The notes under the pieces were generated by a model, which worked only from the letters and a program-made list of their open reading frames with translations, ran no database searches and was not told the origin of the DNA. A program made the position numbers and the translations under genes. From the NCBI RefSeq assembly GCF_024166365.1, contig NC_064820.1, forward strand, positions 147,332,001 to 147,396,000: a DNA stretch of 64,000 bases. Direction: 5' to 3'. Source of the stretch: Elephas maximus indicus. Its lineage: Eukaryota; Chordata; Mammalia; Proboscidea; Elephantidae. Positions 1 through 12,400 of this stretch are shown here, in pieces. Position 1 is the stretch's first letter. Every line of letters begins with the position of its first letter.

Positions 1-1385
1 AAAGAGCTCTGTATATTGATCTTTTGAATTCTATCCCCAGTGTCCTAGCTTCTTGTTTTGTTTTGATGTGCCCAAATAGGCTGGTTGTGTGAGCTAGTTT
101 GATTATTGGCATCTTTGAACCTCTCATGTCCTGTCTCCAGGTGGCTAAAGCTGTTACTAGGTATGTGAGCTTTTCTTGTGTGAATTCATCTCAGGTGTCT
201 AGGTTTTTGGTCCCCGAGTGTGTAGTGCAGGCTTTCATCTACAGTCCTAGATGGGCAAGGCTACATAGGGCTGATTGGAGCAGGCACAGGTATCTGGCTA
301 CAGTAAAGGGTTATGTGGTGAGCAAGCTAGGGTGCTGATGGCTGCTCCTGAGTGCCTGGGTGGAAGGTGTGTCCCTGTTCCCTAGAGCACACAGGTGGGT
401 GGGTTCTGCACCTGGACTTTCGGCACCCAATACTGTTGGCTGTAAGGACTGGGAGGCACCACTTGCTCTCAGACCCCTGTCACTGGTGGCTGGGTAGAGT
501 GAGTGGAGCCACCAGTCCTCAGGCCCCTGATGTCGATAGGTGAGGACTGTGCTTAATGGGCAGGGTGGCATCAAATGTCAGCAATCTGCCACTCCCCCTT
601 AGCTGTTGCAGTTGAAAATAGGCTTTAGATATATATACCCTGTTGTACTGTGCGAATGAGGGCCCACGCTGTTGAAATGGGCCCACACAGGTCTAGGCAG
701 GGGTGAAAGGCAAAGTCTGTGGACCCCTTATGACTGTGCCTAGGCAAAGGGGCTGTGCCTGCCCTGAGGTCCTGGCTTAGGGTAGCTGGCAGATTATTTT
801 TTCCTGTTTGTTAATTTGTTCCCTCTCCAAAGCCAGGAAAATGGCTTAGGCATGCAACGGGTCCCACCCTGGCTCAGGGGGTGGGGCAATCCTTGAAGCT
901 GGACTGGGATGAGAGCAGAGTAGGGAGAGAGCATGTGGATGGGAGAGAGGTACTTCTCAATGGGGGAAGGGTTTTTTTAAATTTTTTTATTTCGTGCGGT
1001 AGGTTAGACGCTTGCACTTAACTTTTGGAGATTCAGTGCTGCTTCTCCCTGCTTTCGGAGACTTGTGCAGACTCTCTACCTCTTGGCTTCTCCCAGTGTG
1101 GAAAATGCATCCTGAGTGCTACTGCTTGCCTCAGCCCTGTGTGCCAGCCAATCCAGCCTGTAGGATGCCGATCCAGCCTGTAGGGTGCTGGCCAGGTCAG
1201 GTCTGGCAAATCCTTACTGCTTCTGAACTGTCTCTCCTTCCCCCTGCTGCACTGTCTGACTCCCCAACTTTTTCTTTGATGTTCAGGGCTCCTAGATTGT
1301 CTTATATAATCGATTCACTTGTTTTTTGAGTCTTTGTTGTAAGAGAGACCACAGGAAATGCCTGACTCCACCATCTTGGCTCCTA
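1..1385 (-). mobile_element. L1 LINE, 5' UTR portion, cut by window edge
   Basis: GC-rich sequence that ends at about 1,371-1,383 with the complement of the usual L1 5' start (CCATCTTGGCTCC on the plus strand, that is GGAGCCAAGATGG on the minus strand). An L1 5' untranslated region therefore reads leftwards out of the window. The short open frames here are not L1 ORF1 or ORF2 and look accidental. The remainder of the element would lie to the left of base 1. Confidence 0.6.
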
Positions 1386-1515
1386 AGTCAAATATTTTAA
1401 ACTAGTTTGACAAATTTCTGATTTCTATATTTATATAACCCTTGGTTCCTACTAATGCAGTTGCTTATGTTATGGGAAAATTTAAGCTCTGTTTTATTAG
1501 ATCTATGAATACAGT

Positions 1516-1730
1516 AGGGAGCCCTGGTGGCACAGCAGTTAAAGCACTCAGCTGCTAACCACAGGGGTGGTTGTTTGAACCCACCAGCTGCTCTGCAGAA
1601 GAGAGATGTGGCAGTTTGATTTTGTAAAGATTTACAGCTTTGGAAACCCTATGGGACAGTTCTACTCTGTCCTATAGGGTTGTTATGAATTGGAATTGAC
1701 TTGAGGGCAGCAGGTTTTTTGGGGGGGCGG
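1516..1730 (+). mobile_element. AfroSINE, long subtype
   Basis: Opens with the tRNA-derived head (GGAGCCCTGGTGGCACAG) and contains the extra middle block ending in TGTAAAGATTTACAGC. It closes with the LINE-related tail CCTATAGGGTTGTTATGAATTGG and a G/T-rich run. Similar long copies lie at 42,228 and 44,458. Confidence 0.85.
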
Positions 1731-2704
1731 GGCTTATTAATACAGTTTTTCTGAATATTTGATGTTTCCCATTTCACCTGCCTATCCATATCCTGTATAT
1801 CGGTTAGGCTTTAGGGTAATCATAGTTGTAACAGAGACTCCAAAATGCACTGGTTCCGATGAGATAAGCATACTCCTCTCTCACTTAACGGTCCAGTGCT
1901 CTCCTTCATGCAGTCTTTGAAAGACTTGGGCTTATAGCCACTGCCATTTTCAAAACAGATCACTCCAACTGTCTTTATTCTAGCCAGTGTGAAAGGAGCT
2001 GTAGAAGTCATCCTCTTTTAAGCAAATAATGCAAAGCTGCATCACTTTCACATTCTTTTGACAAGAGCCTGGTCATATGAGGTTGCAGGAGGGGCTGGAA
2101 AATGTCATCCTTACTTGGGCAGCCAGGACCAGTTGTTATAGGAGAATGGATTTTAGTGGCAGTATCTACCACATTCCCATAGGTAAGGGTTGTGAGCAGA
2201 GACTGAGGTATAATGAAGACGCAAAAATTATATCTACAGATTACATGAAACCAAATTGAGATTTCTGAAGCTAATTTAAATTATTACTAGTCATTTTTTT
2301 TTTTTTTTAACAAATTGTTAGTACACTAAATATTTGAGTGCCATCTTTGAGCCAAATACTATTCTGGGTCCGTGACTGCACTAGACTAGTGGTTTGTAGT
2401 CTAGTGAAAGGTTTAGACAAGAAACAATTACAATATGATGAATATTATTTCTGGAGTAAACAGAGGCTATGAGAGTACCCAGAACGAAGTAATATTTATG
2501 CTGAGAACTGAAGAATAAGAATTGGCATAGGGAGATTGTTAAAGACAGAAGAAATGAGACAATACAGAAAAGCCCGTAAAGCATGACATATTATTTCAAC
2601 AACAAATAACTGTGTATGGTAGGTGGTGGTAGTGAACAAGGGTTGGGAAGAGGAGAAGAAATAGACCAGATCATAAAAGGCCTTGAAAATCAATCTTAAA
2701 GAAG
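1731..2704. other. Intergenic, no gene seen
   Basis: AT-rich sequence with only short accidental open frames. I see no recognisable gene; it may hold old degenerate repeats that I cannot class. Confidence 0.5.
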
Positions 2705-3549
2705 TCCTGTTTGTTTGTTTTTAAAATTAATATTCTATTGTGTTTTTGGAGAGAGTTTACACAGCAGATTAGGTTCCCATTTAACAATTTCTACACAAAC
2801 TATTCAGTGACATTGGTTACATTTTTTGCACTGTGTCAACATTCTCATTTTGTTCTGGTTGTCCCACTTCCAGAAATCTAGTGTCCCTGCCCCTTTACCT
2901 TCTCATCTTTGCTCAAGGGTAATTGTTGACCATTTGCTCTCATAGATGATTTTTTTAAAGGGGCACAGGACTCAGGGGTTATGTTCTTTATTTAAGAGCC
3001 ACTCTTTTATTTACCTAAAAGATAAACTTGGGATCGTTTCGGTTCAAGGTTTAAAGAGTATCTCACGATGATAGTTTTGGGGAGTCCTTCAGTGTCAACT
3101 GGTCCAGTAAGTCTGGACTTTTTAAGAATTTGAATTCTGATCCACATTTTTCTCCTGTTCTATCAGATTCCATCTATTGTGGCCCTGCTCAGAATTGTCA
3201 GTAGTGGTAGCTGTGTACCATCTATTTCTTCTGGTCTCAGGGTAGATGAGGCTGTGGTTCATGTAGACTGTTAGTCCTGTACACTAATCTCTTCTCTTTG
3301 AGTCTTTGGTTTCCTTCTTTCTCTTTCCCTCTGGTGAAATAGAGGCAGTAGATGGCTGCTCAGAAGGTTTTAAGACCCCAGACACCACTCACCAAACTAG
3401 GATGTAGAACATAAACTTTTTGAACTATATTATGCCAACTGACCAAGTTATCGCATGAGACTATGGTCCTAAGCCTTCAAACCCAGACAACCAATCTTGC
3501 AAAGTACTTGGTTATGTCTAAGTAGTCATTAACTGTGCCCCCATGTGGT

Positions 3550-3850
3550 TTATTTTATATATATATATGAATATATATGCATACATATAGATACATATAA
3601 CCAAAAAACAAATAAACCCATTGCCGTAGAGTAGATTCCAACTAGTAGCAACCCTATAGGACAGAGTAGAACTACCCCATAGGGTTTCCAAGGAGCAGCC
3701 GGTGGATTGAGACTGCTAACCTTCTGGTTAGCAGGTGAATGCTTAATCACTGTGCCACCAGGGCTCCACATACACATATAGATACCTTTATATGTGAATA
3801 CATACATACACACATATACACATCTATGCATATATACATACTTATATAAC
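3550..3850. repeat. TA/CATA-rich microsatellite split by a SINE
   Basis: Runs of TATATA, CATACATA and CACATATA flank the SINE on both sides, which indicates that the SINE landed inside a simple repeat. Confidence 0.7.
3612..3768 (-). mobile_element. AfroSINE inserted in L1 microsatellite
   Basis: Antisense copy: starts with CCCATTGCCGTAGAGTAGATTCC and ends GTGCCACCAGGGCTCC. It interrupts a TATATG/CATATA-type microsatellite (about 3,550-3,600 and 3,770-3,850) inside the surrounding L1. Confidence 0.85.
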
Positions 3851-5310
3851 CACATACTTTTTTTTGTTTTCAGTTATTGTTGGTGTTGTCCCAAACTATA
3901 TTATGTCTTATCCTTTATCAAAAATGACCTTTTCTCTTGTGTATTTCTTAGTGGAATCATTTACCTTGGTCAAGCTATTTGCATTTCATCCACATCACCA
4001 AAAATAACAAGTGTCTCTATCTAGGGAATGGTTCCCCCTTCTCCCATCCCTGGTAACCACTAATGAACGTTGATCTCTTTATAAATAGCTATTCTTGTCT
4101 TCTTATAAAAGTGTGATCATACAGTATTTGCCCTTTAGTGATTGACTTATTTCACTTAGTATATCCTCCAGATTCACCCACGTTATATGTTTCAAGAACT
4201 CATCATTATTATTCATGACAGTATAGTATGTTATTGTATGTATGTACCACATTTTGTTTATCCATTTATCCACTGATGGGCACTTAGGTTGTTTCTATCT
4301 CTTTGGTATTATGAATAGTTCTGTAATGAACATAGGTGTACATATGTCTGTTTGTGTCTCTATATTAGATCTCTGGGGTATATACCTAGGAGTGGGATTG
4401 CTGGATCATAAGGTATTTCTAGTTCTCATTTTTTTCCAGAAAGTTCCATACCATTTTTCACAGTGGTTGTAGCATTTTACAATCCTACCAACAGTGGATA
4501 AGGGTTCCAATCTCTATACATCCTCGCCAGCATTTGTTTTCTGTTTTTTTAATCAGTGCCATTTTAGCAGAGGTGAGACAGTATCTCATTGTGGTATCTC
4601 ACTGCAGTTTCAATTTGCATCTCTCTGATGGTTAATGATTACAAGCATTTTTTCATGTGTGTGTTGGTTGCTTGAATGTCCTCCTTGGCGAAGTGTCTGT
4701 TCATGTCCTTTATCCATTTTCTAATTGGTTGTTTGTCTTTTGGTTGTTGAGTTGTTGAAGCTTTTGATTAGACCTTATTGGCCATGTCATTCCTGAAGAT
4801 TTTTTCCCAGGCTGTAAGTTGTCTTTTTATTATTTTGATCAAGTCTTTTGATGAGCAAATCTATTTAATTTTTATGTCCCAGTTATCTAATTTGTCTTCT
4901 GCTGTTTGTATATTTGTAGTTGTGTTTGATAATCTGTTTTTGAAAAAAATTAGGTCCCATAGTTTTGACCCTGTGTTATCTTCCAGGAACTTTATACTTT
5001 CAGTTTTAACATTTAGGTTTCTGATCCATTTTGAGTTAGTTTTTATGGATGGTGTGAGGTATGGATCCTGATTCATTTTTCTGCAAATGGATATCCAGTT
5101 TTGCCAGCATCATTCATTAAAGAGACTGTTTCTTCTCAATGAATGGACTTTGACCCCTTGTCAAAAATCAGTTGTCCATACATGGATGGATTTATTTCTG
5201 GGTTCTCAATTCTGTTGCACTGGGCTATGTGTCTATAACTGAACCTGTACCAGTCCATTTTGATTACTCTAGGCTATACAGTATGTTTTCAGGTCAGGGC
5301 TTGTTTTCTT

Positions 5311-6470
5311 CTGAGGACGATGGTGAGCCATTAGAAAGTTTTAAATAAGGAAAGGACTTGCTCAGATTTTTAGTTGAGGAAGATAGGCAGGCACTGTGGT
5401 AGGGTCTCATTTGGATGAGAAGACAGCAGTTCAGCTTAGTGTTGGGGCAATGGGGATGGAGAGAAGTGAACAGATGGTAAGATCTGAGACAAAACTATAA
5501 AGACATGGTATCACAAATGAGGGAAACAGGAGTCAAAGATGATGCCCAGTTTTGGACCTGAATGGTGATATGGTATTAACTAGGTTAGGGAGCATATGAG
5601 TGTGTGTCGTGGTGGGGCAGGAGGTTAAGAGTATATCCAAGCCAAGTATGACAGATTAAAGACAGCCCCTGCCTATGAGTGTATGTCAAAGGTTTGTATT
5701 TTTTCTAGTATAGCCCAAGATCTACCCTTTGTAGATGAAAGTGAACATTATTTTTATAGCTGATGGAGGGTAAGGGACAAAAAAGAACTACTCTTAAACA
5801 CAGAGAATCTAAATATTTTAAGTAAAAAAACCTATTTCACTTGTTCCTTTTTCCAAGCTTTCATCTGACCTACCAAATTCAACAAGCCTTAGTAACTATT
5901 GAGCATTTGCTCTACAATGTGGCAGCCTGTGTACAGTATCCAAAAAGACACAATTCCTACCCTCAAGGAACTTAATAGAAAACAAATGTTTTAATATTAA
6001 GCCATGTAATGCCAATTTTTATTCATTTTGAATTGATATTTTAACATGCTTTATCTCTCAAGATAATTAATTTTAGTCCGGAGCAAGTGAAACTATAGCC
6101 CCATCTACCTATTTCTAAGCTAGTTTTTAGATGGATTTCACCAGAGGAACTAGTTATTGTGCTAATTCTTTCTGAGCTTAGAAGTATCAGCTAAGAGATC
6201 ATTCATAAATTATGATGATCCTGGCTTTTAAATCATGCTGGGAGCTACTTATATGGCTGTTGTGCTCCCTCTGTCACACAAAGAAATGAATAATAAGAAC
6301 TACAAAGCATTGTGTATCCACAGTTTGCCAGGTGCAGAATGCCTAATGACTGAAACTGATTATGACTTTTTCTGAGTAACTGACCATGGGACTGTATAAA
6401 CACATACACGCAAGAAAGAAAAAAGGCATATTTAAAAAAAATTATGTTTATTTTTTTATTCTGAAATAAA
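5311..6470. other. Intergenic, old interspersed repeat, no gene
   Basis: The A/G-rich part at about 5,320-5,640 resembles the ancient repeat family also seen at 47,180-48,160 and 54,700-55,700 (phrases such as GAGTCAAAGATGATGCCCAG). The rest is AT-rich with no supported gene. Confidence 0.45.
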
Positions 6471-8420
6471 ACATACAAAATATAAAGACAGAGTCTAATG
6501 ACCTTCCACATGCTCATTACCAAGCTTTAGCAGTTAAGTAGTCATGCTTTCTCTTGTTTCATCTATATTCCCATCTGCTCCCCATCCCAATTACTTTGAA
6601 GCAACTTCTCCAAATCAAATAATTTTATCCTATAGTAGTATATATATCTAAAACCCAAAGATTCTTTAAAAAGCATAAGCATATCATTATTGTACTTAAA
6701 AATTAATAATAGTTCCTCAATAGCAAGTATTTGGTGTTAAAATTTTCCTGATATTCCCATAATTTTAAAAAATGTCCTCACTTGTTATGTCTCTTTATTG
6801 AAGTACACTTTATATATCATAAAATTTCACCCATTGTTAAGTATACAGTACATTTTATTTCTTATGGCTATCTAATTATTCCAGCACCATTTGTTGAAAA
6901 GACTATGCTTTCTCCATTGAATTGCCTTGGCACATTAATTGAAAATCAGTCAGTGTGGTGGTTTACATCTGGAATGTTTTGTATATTCCACTGATCTATA
7001 TGTCGATACTTACACCAATACCACACTGTCTTGATTTCTGTAGTTTTATAACAAGTTTTTAAATCAGCTAGTTTAAGTCTTCCTACTTTGTTTTTCTTTT
7101 TCAAAATTATTTTGGCTATTCTAGGCCTTTGCATTTCCATATTAATTTTAGGATTAGTTTGTCAATTTCTACAAATCCCTAGGATTTTGTTAGAGATTGC
7201 ATTGTATCTATAGACTAAGTTGGAGAGAACTGCCATTGACTTTTCCACTCTATGAACATGGTAGTCTCTCCCAGCTACTTAGGTCGTCCTTGATTTCTCT
7301 CAGCACTACCTTTAGTTTTCAGTGTACAGAACTTGTACATCTTTTGTTAAGTATTATTTTTGATGCTATTGTGAAAGAAATTGTTTTCCTAATTTAATTT
7401 TAGGATTGTTTGTTGATAGTAGATAGACATACAATAGATCCTGATGTATTGATCTTTTATCTGGCAACCTTGCTAAACCATTTATTAGTTCTAGTAGTTT
7501 TTTTGTAGATTCCTTAGGATTTTCTAAATATAAGATATGTCATCTGTATATAAAAGCAACTTTACTTCTTCCTTTCCAAACTATATGTCTTTACTTCTTT
7601 TTATTTCCTTATTGTGCTGGCTAGAACCGCCAACACAATGTTTGATACAAGTAGTGAGAGTGGACATCATTGCCTTCTGCCCGATCTAAGGGGGAAAACA
7701 TTCAGTCTTTCATCATTAACTATGTTAGCTGTAGGTTTATGGTAGATGTCCTTTAACATTTTGAGGAAGTTCTCTTTTATTTCTGGTTTGTTGAGAGTTG
7801 TTTATCATGAATGGGTGTTGGATTTTATGAAATACTTTTTCTACATCTATTTTTTTTTTTTTTTTTGTACTTATAGTCTGCAAATTTGGTATAAAAAAAA
7901 TACTATAATTTATTTGTCGAAAAAACCAGGTCATTTTTTTCTCTACTTTTGGATTTTGCTGATTGTATCCCTGTGGTGTTATTTATATTTTTCTAACTCC
8001 TGTGTTTTCTGTAAACTGGTAGTGAATTCTAGAGGTGTGATGAGATTCCAATTTGAATTTGATTTTTTGGGAAGAATCCTTCTTAAGTGGTGTTTTGAAT
8101 TTCCTATTGCATTTTGTTGTTGTTAGCTGCTGTCGAGTGGATTCCAACTTACCATGACTCCATGTGTTAAGAGTAGAACTGCTCCATAGGGTTTTCTTGG
8201 CTGTAATCTTTACAGAGGCAGATCGCCAGGCCTCTCCCGTGATTCCACTGGGTGAGTTCAAACTGCCAACCATTAGGTTAGCAGTCAAGCACAAACTGCA
8301 TCATATTAGGTTGCACACAATAATTGGTTGTCTCGTGTCATATTAATCTGTAGGTTCATGTGTTCTCTGCCTGATCCATCCATTTAAAAATTCCTCATCA
8401 GCTTTTCACCTGATGGTTTT
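6471..8420 (-). mobile_element. Old L1 LINE fragment, antisense, with a SINE inside
   Basis: Plus-strand text such as CAGCACCATTTGTTGAAAAG (near 6,882) and TTTTGGCTATTCTAGGCC (near 7,110) is characteristic antisense L1 ORF2. Frames are broken. The right-hand limit is uncertain because a degenerate SINE lies at 8,112-8,298. Confidence 0.65.
8112..8298 (-). mobile_element. AfroSINE, subtype with RTE-like tail
   Basis: Begins TTGTTGTTAGCTGCTGTCGAG, matching the RTE 3' end read in antisense, then carries the ATCGCCAGGCC block of the long subtype. The head end (about 8,280-8,298) is degenerate. Confidence 0.75.
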
Positions 8421-8616
8421 AGCAGCCACTGATAATCATTGCCTAGCTCCATTATTTCATTAGGGGTTGCAAAATGTCAATTTTTAATTCTATTATTTCT
8501 TCATTAATTAGCACAAATACTTCTGTACAAAAAAGCTTCATCTCATCACATATTTGGTTACCTTGAAATACACTTTGTGCAGGAAAGCCAAGATAAATGT
8601 CTGATAAATACCAGGA

Positions 8617-9530
8617 TGTTGTTGTTAGGTGCCATCAAGTCGGTTCCGACTCACAGTGACCCTATGTGCAACAGAACGAAACACTGCCCGGTCCTGTGCC
8701 ATTCCCAAAATCGTTGTTATGCTTATTAAGCCCATTTTAAAGCCACTGTGTCAGTCCATCTCATTGAGGGTCTTCTCTTTTTCACTGACCCTCTATTTTA
8801 CCAAGCATGTATCCTCTAGGGACTGATCCCTCCTGACAACATGTCCAAAGTATGTGAGATGTAGTCTCACCATCCTTGCTTCTAAGAAGCATTCTGGTTG
8901 TACTTATTACAAGACAGATTTGTTCATTCTTTTGGCAGTCCATGGTATAGTCAATATTCTTCGCCAACACCACAATTCAAAGGTGTCAATTCTTCTTCAG
9001 TCTTCCTTATTCATTGTCCAGCTTTCACATGCATATTTTAAGCAGTTGAAAACACCGTGGCTTGGTCAGGCACACCTTAGTCTTCAAGGTGACATCTTTG
9101 CTTTTCAACACTTTAATGAGGTCTTTTGCAGCAGATTTCGCCCAATGCAATGTGTCTTTTGATTTCCTGACTGCTGCTTCCATGGGTGTTGATTGTGGGT
9201 CCAAGAAAAATGAAATCCTTGACAACCTCAATCTTTTCCATGTTTATCATGATGTTGCTTATTGGTTCAGTTGTGAGGATTTTTGTTTTTCTTTATGTTG
9301 AGGTGTAATCCATTCTGAAGGGTGTAGTCTTTGATCTTCATCAGTAAGTGCTTCAAGTCCTCTTCATTTTTAGCAAGCAAGGTTGTGTCATCTGCATAAC
9401 ACAGGTTGTTAGAGTCTTCCTCCAATCCTGATGCCCTGTTCTTCATTTGGTCCAGCTTCTCAGATTATTTGCTCGACATACAGATTGATAGATATGGTGA
9501 AAGGATACAACCCTGACGCACACTTTCCCA
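8617..9530 (-). mobile_element. RTE/BovB-like LINE, 5'-truncated 3' fragment
   Basis: Minus-strand fragment starting at the 3' end (TGTTGTTGTTAGGTGCCATC) and reaching back into the reverse transcriptase domain. The catalytic YADD codons are at 9,387-9,398 on the minus strand. It is homologous to the 3' third of the longer copy at 18,765-21,799. The broken frames mean that no active protein is encoded. Confidence 0.85.
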
Positions 9531-10456
9531 GCATAGGAAGCTTCCTTGTGTGTTGCTATGACAAGATGTTCCATGCTCGCAAAAAGGTCTTTTGAGTTAG
9601 CAAGGCAATATAGGGAAGTAGTGTGCTCTGTCTTGAATTTTAGGGTGCATGGTTTTTGGAAGAATTTCTTTCACTTTCCAGAATTGCTATTTTATAAAAT
9701 ATTTAAGCTCTCTGAAAGAATCTGTACAATGGCACTATTATATTTTTAAACTTATTTTAATCAATGGATATTTAAAGAAAGATTAGCACGGTCAGGAAGG
9801 GAAGCAAACAAACAGCCTCTATTTTGAAGTGCCATACCCAGCCCGAGCGAGATCTGTTCCTAGTCCATCTCTGATTCTAAGGTATCCTTTTGAGCAAACA
9901 CTGATCATAAATGACTGTTAGGTCGTACTAAGTACTCACATACCTAATGGCAAACTCATGAAATTTCCCTTTGACGATAATGTTAAAACTATATGGATAA
10001 AGAAATTGGCAACAATCAATATCTTCATCTAAGTTGCCCGTGGTCTTTCCATCATACCAGTCTGGCAATGCACCAACTTTGGGCTAATTTTGGCTACAAT
10101 TTACTCCTGGGATGCTAAGTGTTTTTGGATAAAAGTGCCATTTGCCACTGTAAATTCTTGGTTTCCAAGCACAGCTGGAGTCTCAATGCTGCCAGGAAAT
10201 TATTTTTTGTATTCTTAGTCAGCTCTCACTGACATTTTTCACTTAGGATATTTCAAATCTCCACTCTCCTTAGGTACTTCCATGGGTGCTGTCTCTGCAG
10301 ACCACCTTCCTTCCTTCTTGATAGAGAAAATAGCTCATCTGCCTGCATCCTTTCCTCCTATTACAACGGAGGAGGTATCCGTCTTACTGTCCCAAGTTTA
10401 TCCCCCTCTGGATCCCATTCCATGCTTTGTTCTTAGAGATTATCCTTGCTGTAGTA
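9531..10456. other. Intergenic, nothing recognised
   Basis: No gene, RNA gene or clear repeat is seen. Open frames are short and without recognisable domains. Confidence 0.5.
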
Positions 10457-10759
10457 CAGGTAGTCCCTTAAGATGGGGTTTCGTTCTGATGACTGCATCC
10501 TAAGTCAGTTCTGACATAAGTCAACTGCCTATTTTTTTTTCATTATTGTCTGCTATATGGCAGTGTTTTGAACATAAATCATAACATTGGACATCTGCCA
10601 GTGAACATCTGAGAACGATAACATCAGCAAATTAGGTGCTGCAACATTCTATGTAGTATATATTACTAACATAAAATGTACAAAAAAACCAGACAGTTGT
10701 AAGTGTGGTTCATCATAACTCAAATAAGTTGGGAGAAGTCGGAAGGTGGGGACTACCTG
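10457..10759. mobile_element. Short non-autonomous DNA transposon (mariner/Tigger-like MITE)
   Basis: 303 bp bounded by an exact 11-bp inverted repeat, CAGGTAGTCCC on the left and GGGACTACCTG on the right, and flanked by TA on both sides (10,455-10,456 and 10,760-10,761). TA duplication is typical of Tc1/mariner-class elements. The interior is AT-rich and has no transposase frame. Confidence 0.8.
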
Positions 10760-11640
10760 TATCTTAAACCTCTCCCTATAGGATCCTTCTCATTAGCATT
10801 TAAATAAAAGCAACTTATTTAAACTTAATACATACTTAGATGTGCCACAGCAAAAGTATTGCTTAATGATGTGATAGCATTTGAAATGAACTGGTAATTA
10901 TATACCATGGTGTAAAACGTCTTAAATTCAGATTGGTATTCCAGCCTTAGCTCTGTCAGGACCCCTTACGTGAGACTGAGCAAGCCATATTCTCTGTGCT
11001 TCATTTCCTAATGAGTCAAATAGAAATGATATCTTTGGTAGAAAACCACCTGAGTGAAAACATAAATGCCAAGGGGTTAATACCCAGATTACAAATGCAG
11101 AGGTCTTCTCTTGAGGTTTATATTTGTGATTATATCAGGTAGCATCTCATGTATATCAGAGTAAAACCTAATTTTGATTAGGGCTGAAATTTTAGGATGT
11201 ATGCCCTGAATAGACAAAGTTGGGAAAGATAGCTCGTAATTTTTTTTAAGTTTTCTTGACTATACATTGCTCTGATTTACCCTGTGCTCCAGGATACAAC
11301 ACTCTTAAAGTATCTTGGGAGAATAGTGAATTATTGAAGGAGTTGTATAGTTAGGGTACTTTCCATCCAGTTCAGTTTAATCTCCTTTTATCATAACTGC
11401 AAGGAATATTCAGTGTTGATTAGATAATAATGAGTGCATTGGATCAACTTAGTCCTATCAAAATACAATATTAATAGAGATGAGAAAGGAGCTTGGAAGA
11501 ATTAACTATGGAGGGAGTGTTGGGAAGATTATGAATATGTGTTCAAAGTACTGACTTATTACATTAATTCAGATACTCTCTTCAGATCAAAAGTATTTCA
11601 TTATAAAATAAAATGACACAGTTACATTTTTAAAAAGTGA
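10760..11640. other. Intergenic, nothing recognised
   Basis: AT-rich sequence with no supported gene or repeat call. Confidence 0.5.
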
Positions 11641-11649
11641 CTTCAAATG

Positions 11650-12400
11650 ATAACTAATTTTTTTTTTTTTAATCTCTGTTTCTGTGGGTCAGGAATTTGG
11701 GTGAGCTCAACTGAGCACTTGTGGCTCAGGGTCTCTCAAGTAATTGTGGCCAGATGGTGGCTGAAGATGAAAGAGAGTGAGGTTGGGATCAGCTGGGGAT
11801 GGCAGACATCTGTCTTCATGGAGTCTCAGGGCCTCCCTATGCAAGCTAGTTTGAGCTTCCTCATACTTTGGCAGCCTCAGGGCACTCCAACTGCTTATCT
11901 TGTGGCTCAGGGCTCCAGTGCAAGTTTTCCAGCAAAAAGAGGATGTACTGTGTGGTCTTTTCTGACCTAGTTTCAGAAGTCATACAAGGTCACCTCTGCC
12001 ACATTCTGTTGGTTATAAGCTCACCCAGACTCAAGTGGAGGGGAATTAGACTCCACCTATCGGAAACCCTTGTGGTGTAGTGGTTAAGTGCTACAGCTGC
12101 TAACCAAGAGGTCGGCAGTTCAAATCCACCAGGTGTTCCTTGGAAACTCTATAGGGCAGTTCTACTCTGTCCTATAGGGTCACTATGAGTCGGAATCAAC
12201 TCCATGGCAGTGGGTTTGGTTTTGGTTTGGTTATTGATGGCCATGGCAAAGTTACACTGTAGAACAGCATGTGGGGCAGGGGATATTGTTGTGGCCATCT
12301 TTAGAAAATACAATTTGCCACAGTAATTTAAACAAAAGTAAATTCTTGTCTGTGTATTGGACACAGAGAGTGAGAGAGAGACCCTCATGACTGATCAGAT
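11650..12400. repeat. Old interspersed repeat of unresolved class, split by a SINE
   Basis: The sequence (for example GACCTAGTTTCAGAAGTCATAC near 11,963 and GTGGCCATCTTTAGAAAATAC near 12,290) reads like a widespread ancient mammalian repeat, probably LTR- or DNA-element-derived. It is interrupted by the SINE at 12,061-12,230. I cannot name the family. Confidence 0.45.
12061..12230 (+). mobile_element. AfroSINE, short subtype
   Basis: Head GGAAACCCTTGTGGTGTAGTGG, B-box-like GCAGTTCAAATCC, and tail GGGTCACTATGAGTCGGAATC followed by GGTTTTGGTTTGG. Sense orientation. Confidence 0.9.

Larger units (their letters stand above)
2705..5310 (-). mobile_element. L1 LINE, 3' portion, antisense
   Basis: On the plus strand it begins with T-rich sequence, then AGTTTACACAGCAGATTAGG, a 3' UTR start shared with copies at 22,412, 32,383 and 62,488. 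It runs through typical antisense L1 3' UTR text (for example GGGATTGCTGGATCATAAGG near 4,395) and then into antisense ORF2 near 4,670-5,300. It is split by a TA-rich microsatellite and a SINE at 3,550-3,850. The open frames are broken and it is 5'-truncated. Confidence 0.75.
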
